Assembly: GCA_026418875.1 (NCBI GenBank)
Contig: JAOAAM010000748.1
Location: forward strand, 1-6,052
Reading direction: 5' to 3'
Length of the DNA: 6,052 nt
Origin: Gemmataceae bacterium
Lineage (GTDB): Bacteria; Planctomycetota; Planctomycetia; Gemmatales; Gemmataceae
Shown here in pieces: positions 1 to 6,050 of the stretch (the stretch's first letter is position 1; the number at the start of each line of letters is the position of its first letter). The notes below the pieces were generated by a model. The model had not been told where the DNA came from and did no database searches. It saw nothing but the letters and a program-made list of their open reading frames with translations. The translations under genes were made by a program, and so were the position numbers.

Positions 1-1020
1 GACACTGACCGCGGCGAGGCGGACCTGCCGCAACACCTCGCGGAGCGTTCCCCAGGCGAAGCCGAGGTGAACGGCCACGAAAACCACGGGCAGCCAGCAG
101 CGGGAAGCCATTCGGGCCGCCCGGCGAGCCAACCCGGTCGACGCGAGCAGCACCACCAGGACGTAGCTGCTCGCCAGCCCCGCCCCGAGCAAAGCCGCCT
201 CGCGCCACCACAGCCCCGCCACGAGCAAGCCCAGGCAGGTCAGGAAGAAAATCAGAGGCGCGGCCGCGGGAAACGTGAGCGCTTCGGGATGTTTGCAGGC
301 GAGCCGAACTCGACCACGGCCATAGCGGGCCATCTGTTTCATCAACGCGGGGATCGACTTGCGCGGATGATAATGCACCGCCAACTCGGGCGCGAACCAA
401 CATCGAAGCCCCGAAGCATCGATTCGGTGGTTCAATTCCACGTCTTCACAGGCGTCGAATGCTTCGTCGAACAAACCGATCTTCTCGAACACTTCTCGCC
501 GGTAAGCCACGGCGACGCTGCTGGCTTTCACGAATCGGCCTTCCGAGCTGTAAATGTACGATGCGGGATTGTGCCCCAGCCAACTCCGTCGGGCCAAGGC
601 AATCGCCTCCTGCAAGGGCGTGGCATGATCGATTTCCAGCGGCTGCGGCCGACCAAGGCAATCGGCGCCCGTCTCCCGAAAAGCGCGGACCACGTGTCGA
701 AGGTAATTCGGGTCGTCGATGTCGCAATGTCCGTCGATGACGACGAAGATTTCACCACGACCATTCCGGACACCGATATTACGAGCTGCACTCGACCAAC
801 GCTTCGGATTCTCGAACAAGCGGATGTGCGGAAACCGTTGCTGGAGTCGGCGAACCCGGTCGGCCGTATCATCTTCCGACTGACCATCCGCGACGATGAC
901 CTCGTAACGAGAGCGTGGGTAATTGAACTGGGCGATTTTGGTGAGTGTCCGTTCGATGCATCGTGCCTCGTTGCGAACCGGAACGATGACCGTAATCATG
1001 GGCCAGGCTTCGCGATCCAT
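1..1020 (-). CDS. ExoA-like family-2 glycosyltransferase, 3' end missing
   Basis: Membrane-anchored inverting glycosyltransferase expected to add a sugar from a nucleotide donor to a lipid-linked oligosaccharide on the cytoplasmic face. I translated 340 codons from ATG 1020 without a stop; the gene continues past the left edge. The GT-A fold is visible from residue 9 (ITVIVPVRNEA). D45 sits in ADGQSEDDT, and IDGHCD (D96, H98) takes the place of the DxD metal site. CEDVELNHRI (E192, D193) is the probable catalytic-base region, followed by HYHPRKSIPALMKQMARYG (217-235). The D-x-H form, the ED-x-ELN-x-R block and the YG-x-GR block resemble succinoglycan ExoA. Hydrophobic segments near 251-271, 274-296 and 309-327 are membrane helices. 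A strong Shine-Dalgarno lies upstream, and the preceding sugar transferase ends 26 nt away, so the two are probably co-transcribed. Donor and acceptor sugars cannot be told from sequence. Confidence 0.93.
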   Translation of the reverse strand, partial: MDREAWPMITVIVPVRNEARCIERTLTKIAQFNYPRSRYEVIVADGQSEDDTADRVRRLQQRFPHIRLFENPKRWSSAARNIGVRNGRGEIFVVIDGHCDIDDPNYLRHVVRAFRETGADCLGRPQPLEIDHATPLQEAIALARRSWLGHNPASYIYSSEGRFVKASSVAVAYRREVFEKIGLFDEAFDACEDVELNHRIDASGLRCWFAPELAVHYHPRKSIPALMKQMARYGRGRVRLACKHPEALTFPAAAPLIFFLTCLGLLVAGLWWREAALLGAGLASSYVLVVLLASTGLARRAARMASRCWLPVVFVAVHLGFAWGTLREVLRQVRLAAVSV

Positions 1021-1026
1021 GCGAAG

Positions 1027-1033
1027 TCCTCCT
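1027..1033 (-). promoter_or_regulatory. Shine-Dalgarno of the ExoA-like glycosyltransferase
   Basis: AGGAGGA on the minus strand, 6 nt before ATG 1020, in the 26-nt gap after the sugar transferase stop. It is the strongest ribosome binding site in the window. It fixes the start at 1020 rather than at the internal ATG seven codons later (residue M8). Confidence 0.8.
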
Positions 1034-1046
1034 GCGGGGAATGGGG

Positions 1047-1847
1047 TCAGGCCGCGCGATGGTAACGACGGAGGTGATGACCGGGGCGGAAGCCTTTGGG
1101 AATCGCATCGCGGATCAGCCAGCGGCAGTGTTTCGGTCCCAAGCCGAGGAGCTTCATGGCGGTGCACAGGATCAGGCGAAAATCGAGCCAAGGTCCGAGG
1201 CGGTTGATGTAGGCTCGATCCAGCACGAGCTTATCGGCCGCGCTCGAGACGCTGGTATCAGGCGGTAATTGAACTTGCGCCAAACCAGTGATGCCGGGCC
1301 GCACCGCCAACCGATCGTCGTAATCTGGAAGGTCGCGCTTCAGGTTGGCGACGATCTCCGGTCGCTCCGGGCGCGGACCGATCAGGCTCATGTCGCCGCG
1401 AATGACATTCCACAACTGCGGCAACTCGTCGATGTGGGTCGCACGGAGGACGGCTCCGACCGGCGTGATGCGAGGATCTCCCGGAATCGCCCAGCGTGGG
1501 CCGGTCAAGGTTTCGCATTTGTCGATCATCGTGCGAATCTTGAAGATTCGGAACGGCCGACCATGCAACCCCAGCCGAACCTGCACATAAAACGCCGGTC
1601 CACGCGAGGTCAGACGCACCAACAGCCCTGCCAGGAGGATGACCGGCACTGCGGGAATCAACAGCAGGCTCGCCACCAACACATCCACGCACCGCTTCAC
1701 CCGGAGATACCACCGCGCTGGTACGGGCCGCGGAGTATGGTGAATCTCCACCAGCGGTCGCCGCTCCCGGGGAGCATGCGGCAAGTCATTTCTGGTGTGT
1801 TTGCGACGGATGGCAACCTCACTGATCAAAAGACGGTTCGGATTCAT
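1047..1847 (-). CDS. Monotopic phosphoglycosyl transferase (bacterial sugar transferase, undecaprenyl-phosphate type)
   Basis: Transfers a sugar-1-phosphate from a nucleotide sugar to undecaprenyl phosphate, the first committed step of repeat-unit assembly, at the inner face of the cytoplasmic membrane. The product has 266 residues. A basic, proline-rich N-terminus (1-50) is followed by KRCVDV (51-56) and one hydrophobic segment (about 55-78, with internal prolines), which in this superfamily is a re-entrant membrane helix. Next come VQVRLGLHGRPFRIFKIRTM (88-107), then HIDELPQLWNVIRGDMSLIGPRPE (138-161) with the Asp-Glu dyad D140-E141 of the family, and VRPGITGLAQV (182-192). It lacks the four extra N-terminal helices of WbaP/WcaJ-type enzymes, so it is the short, PglC-like or ExoY-like form. 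Start ATG 1847 has GGAAGG about 5 nt upstream (1853-1858). It lies 45 nt after epsI and 26 nt before the glycosyltransferase. The sugar it transfers is not predictable. Confidence 0.95.
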   Translation of the reverse strand: MNPNRLLISEVAIRRKHTRNDLPHAPRERRPLVEIHHTPRPVPARWYLRVKRCVDVLVASLLLIPAVPVILLAGLLVRLTSRGPAFYVQVRLGLHGRPFRIFKIRTMIDKCETLTGPRWAIPGDPRITPVGAVLRATHIDELPQLWNVIRGDMSLIGPRPERPEIVANLKRDLPDYDDRLAVRPGITGLAQVQLPPDTSVSSAADKLVLDRAYINRLGPWLDFRLILCTAMKLLGLGPKHCRWLIRDAIPKGFRPGHHLRRYHRAA

Positions 1848-1892
1848 ATTTCCCTTCCATGGGTGACAATCGATGGGAGTGGCTCAGCTTAG

Positions 1893-2525
1893 TCAGTGCG
1901 GATGGAACTTCATGTCCCACGCCGTCAGAAACTGCACCATGAAATCTCGATACAGTGCCTCGGGAGTCGAGTCACCCGGTTCAATGGGATGGATGAAGTA
2001 CAACTTGTACAAGCGAGGCCGAGCAGCAAAGTACAGTCGCGGATACTCCGGCGCTTCCCAAGTACCATCGCTCGTCCATCCCCAGTAAATGCGAATCGAT
2101 TCCACCCCGGTGGCTTTGCGTTTCTCGAAATGACCAGTCCAAAAGGTCCCCTCTCGCTCCCCAAACCGAATCGTCTCCAGCCGGATCGAATCGACCACTT
2201 GATAGCCGCTCCCAAGATAACAATGCTCGGGATTATGGATGGAGACACGCCCTGCACGACCCGCGGTCAACGAAGTCAACACCCAACTTCCGGTCAAGCG
2301 ATGGCGATAACGCCGGTTCTCGATCATGGTCTTGCGGTCATCCTCTTCCTGCCGGGGCAAGATCTCGCCAACCCAGTCACCAAGAGTCAACGGGATTTGA
2401 TCTGTGATGTTACCCCCTGATGCATCCGATATGACATCTGTCCATCGATCTGTTGCCAACCCATGGTAGAAGCCGACGCTGGCCAAACTAACAGCCAAGA
2501 TCAGCGCGATTCCCAATGATCGCAT
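1893..2525 (-). CDS. epsI: EpsI-family exosortase-associated protein
   Basis: Partner protein found next to exosortases in exopolysaccharide clusters, probably anchored in the cytoplasmic membrane with its domain outside; its biochemical role is not established. From ATG 2525 the product has 210 residues. Residues 2-20 form a hydrophobic signal/anchor segment. The family block follows: L-GDW near 48-51, SIHNPEHCYLGSGYQV (95-110; H97, C102 and Y103 stand out), then YWGWTSDGTW (147-156) and APEYPRLYFA (158-167). The first block matches the H-x-P-x-x-C signature of EpsI. In several systems EpsI is fused to the C-terminus of the exosortase; here it is free-standing and separated from the exosortase gene by the co-polymerase gene. 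A GTG start at 2534 would add three residues, but its GAGGTGA context is better read as the ribosome binding site of ATG 2525. Confidence 0.9.
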   Translation of the reverse strand: MRSLGIALILAVSLASVGFYHGLATDRWTDVISDASGGNITDQIPLTLGDWVGEILPRQEEDDRKTMIENRRYRHRLTGSWVLTSLTAGRAGRVSIHNPEHCYLGSGYQVVDSIRLETIRFGEREGTFWTGHFEKRKATGVESIRIYWGWTSDGTWEAPEYPRLYFAARPRLYKLYFIHPIEPGDSTPEALYRDFMVQFLTAWDMKFHPH

Positions 2526-2530
2526 TCCTT

Positions 2531-2537
2531 TCACCTC
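2531..2537 (-). promoter_or_regulatory. Ribosome binding site deciding the epsI start
   Basis: GAGGTGA on the minus strand, 5 nt before ATG 2525. The GTG inside it (2534) opens the same frame, but using that start would consume the ribosome binding site. This favours the ATG. Confidence 0.6.
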
Positions 2538-2597
2538 TTCCCTGGAAAATTTCCTCTGCTTTGGCCCGAATTAGTTTTGTTAGCAAAAATGGATTTC

Positions 2598-4808
2598 TCA
2601 GGCCAGCGATTCTCCGAGGAACACGAATCCTGTGTGGGGTATGCCGAGTCGAGGGATCTTCTCCAAGGTGTGTTCAACCAGCGGTCGGCGACTGACATAT
2701 TTTCGGGTACACATGATCAGGGCATCGCCGTGTTGCGCGATTTGATAGCTATCTGCCACCGTCGAGAGGTCGTTCGTATCGACGATGATCACGTCGAATT
2801 CCTGCCGCAACTGATCGAGGATGCGACGGAAGCGATCCCGTCCCAGGGCATGCTGAGCCGCCGAGTCCCATGCTCCTGCGGGGAGGAACCACAACTGATT
2901 CAGTCCGGTGCGGACCACCAAATCGGACGCGGTTCCATCGCCTCGGAGCAACTCGCACACACCAGGTCCGGCCGAAAGTCCCAATTGCTCATGCAATGCC
3001 GGCCGACGAAGATTGGCATCGATCAGCAAGGTCTTCCGCTCGGCCCGGGTCATGCTGACCGCCAGATGCCCCGCAAAAGTCGTCTTACCTTCGCCCGCCA
3101 TCGCACTGCTCACCACGACGACCGGCGAACGTTTGCCCAACACGTGGGGCGCGAGGAACAGGCGGACTTTCTCGACGCCTTCCATGAACGGGTCTGACTT
3201 CCCACTGGCCGACTCGGCCACGGAGTCCGATGCCGAGATGTCGGGCAAGGTTCCGAGCAAAGGCACACCGTAGTCAGTGAGGTCTCGCACTGAGTAGACA
3301 CGTTGCAACCGCCCTTCATACACGACTACCCCTGCCGCCACCATCACGAAACCGAGCATTGCTGCCGCCAATGTGAAAACAACCTGCTTTTTCATCTCGC
3401 GCTTGATCGGGATCGACGCGATTTGCCAGACACTCACACGTGGTTTCGATGCCTGCACCTCGACACTCTGTTGGTTCTGACGCCGCAACAGGTCCTCATA
3501 GGTGTTAATCGCATAGACGAGACTCGATTCATCCAAATCATATTCAGCAGGATCTTTCTCGCGATGGTTCATCGCAGCTTTAGCGGCAGCCAATTCGATG
3601 TTCGGAGGAACAAAAGAATCCAATTGCTGTTTGATTAACTGGCGTGCGGAGTCGCGCATCGACAATTCGGCTTTTGCTTTCTCCACCTCGGCATCTAAGG
3701 CTTTGCGTAGTTCCGCCTGATATTGTCGAACCAATTCGGTCGATCGAACTCGATGATATTCCTCCGCTTCAGCCTTTGCGGCTTCATACTGGGCAACGAC
3801 ACTCAGCACATCAGGATGATTAGGGTTCGCATAACTCCCGCGCATGTAGCTGACTAGTTTCTCAAGCCGGTCCCGTTTCTGATGCAGCCCCATCAGCTTC
3901 GGATCGCGGGAGAGGGCTTCTTCGAGTTCTTCTTTCGTGGGTTGTTGTGCGTCGACGTGATCTCGTCGATGGAGGATCAATTGCAAACGATGTTCGGCCA
4001 ACCGGAAGTTCATCTCCGCGCGGCGATATTCTTCATTCCAGCGTGAGAACTCGGCAGAGCCAAGTTGACTTTTCAGCGTGGGTGTTTGGAGCTTATTGGT
4101 CTCGTCAGGACCCAGCACTTTTTTCCGATTGAGTTCCAACTTGAGCTTCAGATTCTTAACTTGCTCCTCCATCTGCTGACGGCTGCGATCCAAGGTGTCG
4201 AGAATCGTCTTTTTCTTCAGTTGGTCGATCATGACCACTTCTTTGATGTATGCCTGGTTGATCGCATTGACGATTTCGGCACATTCGTTGGCCCGTTCGC
4301 CGGTCATCGAGACTTTCATCAACTCGCTATGCTCGGAGAATTCGACCAGGACGTTTTCCTGCAACCAACGGACGGGATCCTCGCGAGAACGCAAGGTTTC
4401 GGTGTTGCCAATACGGCTGTCACGAAGGGCAGCACGAAGGACATTTTCCGAACGGATTGCATCCGCTTGGGTTCGGAGAAAAGTGAGGAACTCGTTGCGC
4501 ACTGTCTGGGGATCGGAGCCGAGCAGGCCGACGTTGTTGGAATCGACACGCAACAGCGCCGTCGTCGTGTATTTTGCCGGGAAAAGATACCATGCGGCTG
4601 CTGCGAATGCGCCACCCAACAGAGAACCGGCCACGGCAATGACAAACCAATGATAGCGCAAAGCATGAAGAATGCGACGTGGTTCCAAGCCGGAATCGTC
4701 CTCATCCGAAGCGACTTTCGGAGAGCGTTCCGGATGAATACGGGGAAAGTGATGCAGATCGGGGGCCGAAGGGGCATCCAATTGACGCGGTTCGGGTTTC
4801 GGTAACAT
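2598..4808 (-). CDS. GumC/Wzz-type polysaccharide co-polymerase fused to a BY-kinase-like ATPase domain
   Basis: Inner-membrane protein expected to set chain length and couple polysaccharide polymerisation to export. The product has 736 residues from ATG 4808. A proline-rich cytoplasmic N-terminus (1-45) precedes TM1 (about 54-76). A long periplasmic part is rich in coiled coil (about 190-400) and contains YANPNHPDV (326-334), the typical GumC-like site. A proline-containing stretch (ASIPIK, 464-469) precedes TM2 (about 474-497). The cytoplasmic ATPase domain has Walker A SAMAGEGKTT (568-577, K575), Walker A' LLIDANLRRP (594-603, D597, N599) and Walker B DVIIVDT (672-678, D677). BY-kinases normally have D-x-D in Walker A'; here the second Asp is Asn. 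The chain ends at FVFLGESLA with no tyrosine cluster, and the E-x2-R-x2-R interaction motif is partial (E546, R549, L552). ATP binding is likely; tyrosine kinase activity is doubtful. The gene sits 46 nt after the exosortase and 72 nt before epsI. Confidence 0.93.
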   Translation of the reverse strand: MLPKPEPRQLDAPSAPDLHHFPRIHPERSPKVASDEDDSGLEPRRILHALRYHWFVIAVAGSLLGGAFAAAAWYLFPAKYTTTALLRVDSNNVGLLGSDPQTVRNEFLTFLRTQADAIRSENVLRAALRDSRIGNTETLRSREDPVRWLQENVLVEFSEHSELMKVSMTGERANECAEIVNAINQAYIKEVVMIDQLKKKTILDTLDRSRQQMEEQVKNLKLKLELNRKKVLGPDETNKLQTPTLKSQLGSAEFSRWNEEYRRAEMNFRLAEHRLQLILHRRDHVDAQQPTKEELEEALSRDPKLMGLHQKRDRLEKLVSYMRGSYANPNHPDVLSVVAQYEAAKAEAEEYHRVRSTELVRQYQAELRKALDAEVEKAKAELSMRDSARQLIKQQLDSFVPPNIELAAAKAAMNHREKDPAEYDLDESSLVYAINTYEDLLRRQNQQSVEVQASKPRVSVWQIASIPIKREMKKQVVFTLAAAMLGFVMVAAGVVVYEGRLQRVYSVRDLTDYGVPLLGTLPDISASDSVAESASGKSDPFMEGVEKVRLFLAPHVLGKRSPVVVVSSAMAGEGKTTFAGHLAVSMTRAERKTLLIDANLRRPALHEQLGLSAGPGVCELLRGDGTASDLVVRTGLNQLWFLPAGAWDSAAQHALGRDRFRRILDQLRQEFDVIIVDTNDLSTVADSYQIAQHGDALIMCTRKYVSRRPLVEHTLEKIPRLGIPHTGFVFLGESLA

Positions 4809-4810
4809 GA

Positions 4811-4826
4811 GGTTCTTCCTTGAACC
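4811..4826 (-). promoter_or_regulatory. Small hairpin with the co-polymerase ribosome binding site in its loop
   Basis: On the minus strand GGTTC and GAACC form a perfect 5-bp stem around the loop AAGGAA, which is the likely Shine-Dalgarno for ATG 4808. The stem ends two bases before the start codon. The inverted repeat is visible directly; any effect on translation is a guess, and arms this short can arise by chance. Confidence 0.4.
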
Positions 4827-4838
4827 AGAAATTCAATC

Positions 4839-4859
4839 CCTGATCGTCAGTAAATCAGG
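4839..4859 (-). repeat. Inverted repeat at the exosortase stop codon
   Basis: Perfect 6-base arms CCTGAT/ATCAGG with a 9-base loop, overlapping the exosortase TGA (4855-4857). No T-run follows, so this is not a normal intrinsic terminator. It could be a weak processing or stability hairpin between the first two cistrons. Confidence 0.3.
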
Positions 4860-5745
4860 TCAATGCCAATTTTCGGCGCGGAGTCGTTCCCGGTGCCTCC
4901 AAGACAAGTCGATTGAGGATCCAAAGTTCTGCTCCTAGCATGGCGAGGCAGACAGGCATCATGAACCAGCCCGCCCAATCATGAAAGAATCGTTGCGCGA
5001 ACTGAGGATGGGTTTGGTACATTACCCCCGTGGCGGTGATTCGGAGGATATTCGTGATCAGGGCAATGGGCACGGCGCTGAGCACGATGCAAATTCGATC
5101 CAATGCAGGTTTTCCGCTCAGCATCGCCACGCCGGTCGAGAAGGTGAAGAAGGTTACCAGCATCCGCAAGCCGCTGCACGCCTCCACGACGCCCAGCTTG
5201 ATGTCATGAATCATGATGGTGTTGCCTTCGCGCACAGCGGGCTGCCCCAGAACTTGAAGCAAAAAAGTGCTCCCCCGACTCGCGAGGGTCTGAAGCGGTG
5301 CGCCGAGCATTGTCTCCAACTTATACGGCAAAGGGATCATGAAGAATAGGAAGGCGATGGCGGGCCAGGCGGCTCGAAACGCCGATCGACCGCCCAAGCA
5401 AAGCACGATCGCGGCCAGACACGGCAGGAGGGCGACGGCATCGAACCAGAAGAAGATGAACGTCCCGCCGAGCAAGCGAAGGCTCAAACCGACCGCAAGG
5501 GCGACCAGACCCCAACCCCACGCGGGGCTCCCGATCTGCCAACGATCACGACGCAGCCAGAGTAGGTAGGCCGAGAAGATCGGGACAAGCACCCCGTGGG
5601 AGTAGCCCGGATCCGTGGCCCACTTGTGGGCCAACCCTTGCAAGGTCGGCCAGAATGCCCACACCAGCACCCCGAGGCTGACAATCCAAGCAAGTGCATT
5701 CGGGGATCGAAAATCGACCTTGAAATCCCTGGGAATTTTTGTCAT
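4855..5745 (-). CDS. Exosortase/archaeosortase family transpeptidase, stand-alone form
   Basis: Polytopic membrane cysteine protease/transpeptidase predicted to cleave C-terminal sorting tails of exported proteins. From ATG 5745 the product has 296 residues and about eight hydrophobic helices. DPGYSHGVLVP (45-55) is the N-terminal family signature and MIPLPYKLE (136-144) the central one. The catalytic triad is seen as Cys190 in EACSGLR, Arg235 in TNILRI and His255 in FFHDWAGW. There is no fused EpsI domain; epsI is a separate gene two positions downstream. The start is uncertain. The frame is open up to a TTG at 5997, but a promoter at 5861-5889 excludes most of that extension, whose composition also does not look coding. 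ATGs at 5793, 5778 and 5772 are alternatives; none, including 5745, has a good Shine-Dalgarno. I chose 5745 because conserved sequence begins soon after it and a stable leader hairpin would crowd the ATG at 5793. First gene of the operon. Confidence 0.93.
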   Translation of the reverse strand: MTKIPRDFKVDFRSPNALAWIVSLGVLVWAFWPTLQGLAHKWATDPGYSHGVLVPIFSAYLLWLRRDRWQIGSPAWGWGLVALAVGLSLRLLGGTFIFFWFDAVALLPCLAAIVLCLGGRSAFRAAWPAIAFLFFMIPLPYKLETMLGAPLQTLASRGSTFLLQVLGQPAVREGNTIMIHDIKLGVVEACSGLRMLVTFFTFSTGVAMLSGKPALDRICIVLSAVPIALITNILRITATGVMYQTHPQFAQRFFHDWAGWFMMPVCLAMLGAELWILNRLVLEAPGTTPRRKLALT

Positions 5746-5801
5746 GGGCCGCCAGCGACTTGAAGATTCCATTCCCATGGCCACCGCATCCATTCGGGGG
5801 C

Positions 5802-5830
5802 ATCGCGGACGTGGGGCGAGAGGCCGCGAT
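5802..5830. repeat. Inverted repeat ATCGCGG/CCGCGAT, leader copy
   Basis: Perfect 7-base arms at 5802-5808 and 5824-5830 with a 15-nt spacer. It lies between the predicted transcription start (about 5854) and the exosortase start, so it would form a GC-rich stem in the mRNA leader or a DNA operator just downstream of the promoter. The same arms recur at 6028-6050. Confidence 0.5.
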
Positions 5831-5860
5831 AAGGCATTCACACAAAGAAAACCCGGCACG

Positions 5861-5889
5861 ATGGTAATGGGATTGATCGTGAGCGTCAA
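5861..5889 (-). promoter_or_regulatory. Sigma70-like promoter of the exosortase operon
   Basis: On the minus strand TTGACG (5884-5889, five of six consensus bases), a 17-nt spacer and TACCAT (5861-5866, four of six). The predicted start of transcription is near 5854, upstream of all four ATG candidates of the exosortase. No comparable pair was found in the gaps between the downstream genes. Confidence 0.55.
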
Positions 5890-5909
5890 CCCGGTTTTGG
5901 CTGGGTTGA
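5886..5909. promoter_or_regulatory. Operator-like inverted repeat over the -35 box
   Basis: Perfect 7-base arms TCAACCC (5886-5892) and GGGTTGA (5903-5909), centred about 10 bp upstream of the -35 hexamer and sharing four bases with it. This layout fits a dimeric regulator that blocks or recruits RNA polymerase. No regulator gene is present in the window. Confidence 0.4.
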
Positions 5910-6027
5910 AGCTCGCTCGCCTCTGGGAAAGCCTTAAACCAGCGACGTTCCCAGTGTTTCGTTCAGAACTGGTTTGCTGGAATCCGCTGCCCTGCAAGCT
6001 AGGCCAAGCTGGGTGGGTTGTTCGATA

Positions 6028-6050
6028 ATCGCGGCGGCCTCAACCGCGAT
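6028..6050. repeat. Inverted repeat ATCGCGG/CCGCGAT, distal copy
   Basis: Perfect 7-base arms at 6028-6034 and 6044-6050 with a 9-nt loop, ending two bases before the window edge. As RNA it would be a GC-rich hairpin, but no T-run follows on the minus strand and the other side is not in view. It could be a terminator-like hairpin of a gene to the right or a distal operator paired with the copy at 5802-5830. Confidence 0.45.

Noticed and set aside
67..1065. A 332-codon open frame on the plus strand
   Set aside because: It lies opposite the ExoA-like glycosyltransferase, whose minus-strand frame shows clear family motifs. The plus-strand product is rich in Arg, Gln and His with no domain character, so it is an antisense shadow.
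1269..1892. A 207-codon open frame on the plus strand
   Set aside because: It is antisense to the sugar transferase, which carries a full set of family motifs. No independent coding evidence.
2544..2554. Near-palindrome GGAAAATTTCC between the co-polymerase gene and epsI
   Set aside because: Only 11 bases and AT-rich, with no T-run or promoter hexamers around it; likely chance.
4065..4805. A 246-codon open frame on the plus strand
   Set aside because: It is antisense to the N-terminal half of the co-polymerase and has no recognisable domain or plausible start context. Long antisense frames are common opposite high-GC genes.
5936..5975. Inverted arms AAACCAG/CTGGTTT with a 26-nt spacer
   Set aside because: The spacer is long, and several CCAG/CTGG words nearby make a chance pairing likely; no link to the promoter layout.
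5997..6012. Possible sigma54 promoter (TTGGCC...TTGCA on the minus strand)
   Set aside because: The GG and GC elements are 8 nt apart rather than the 10 nt that sigma54 promoters require.
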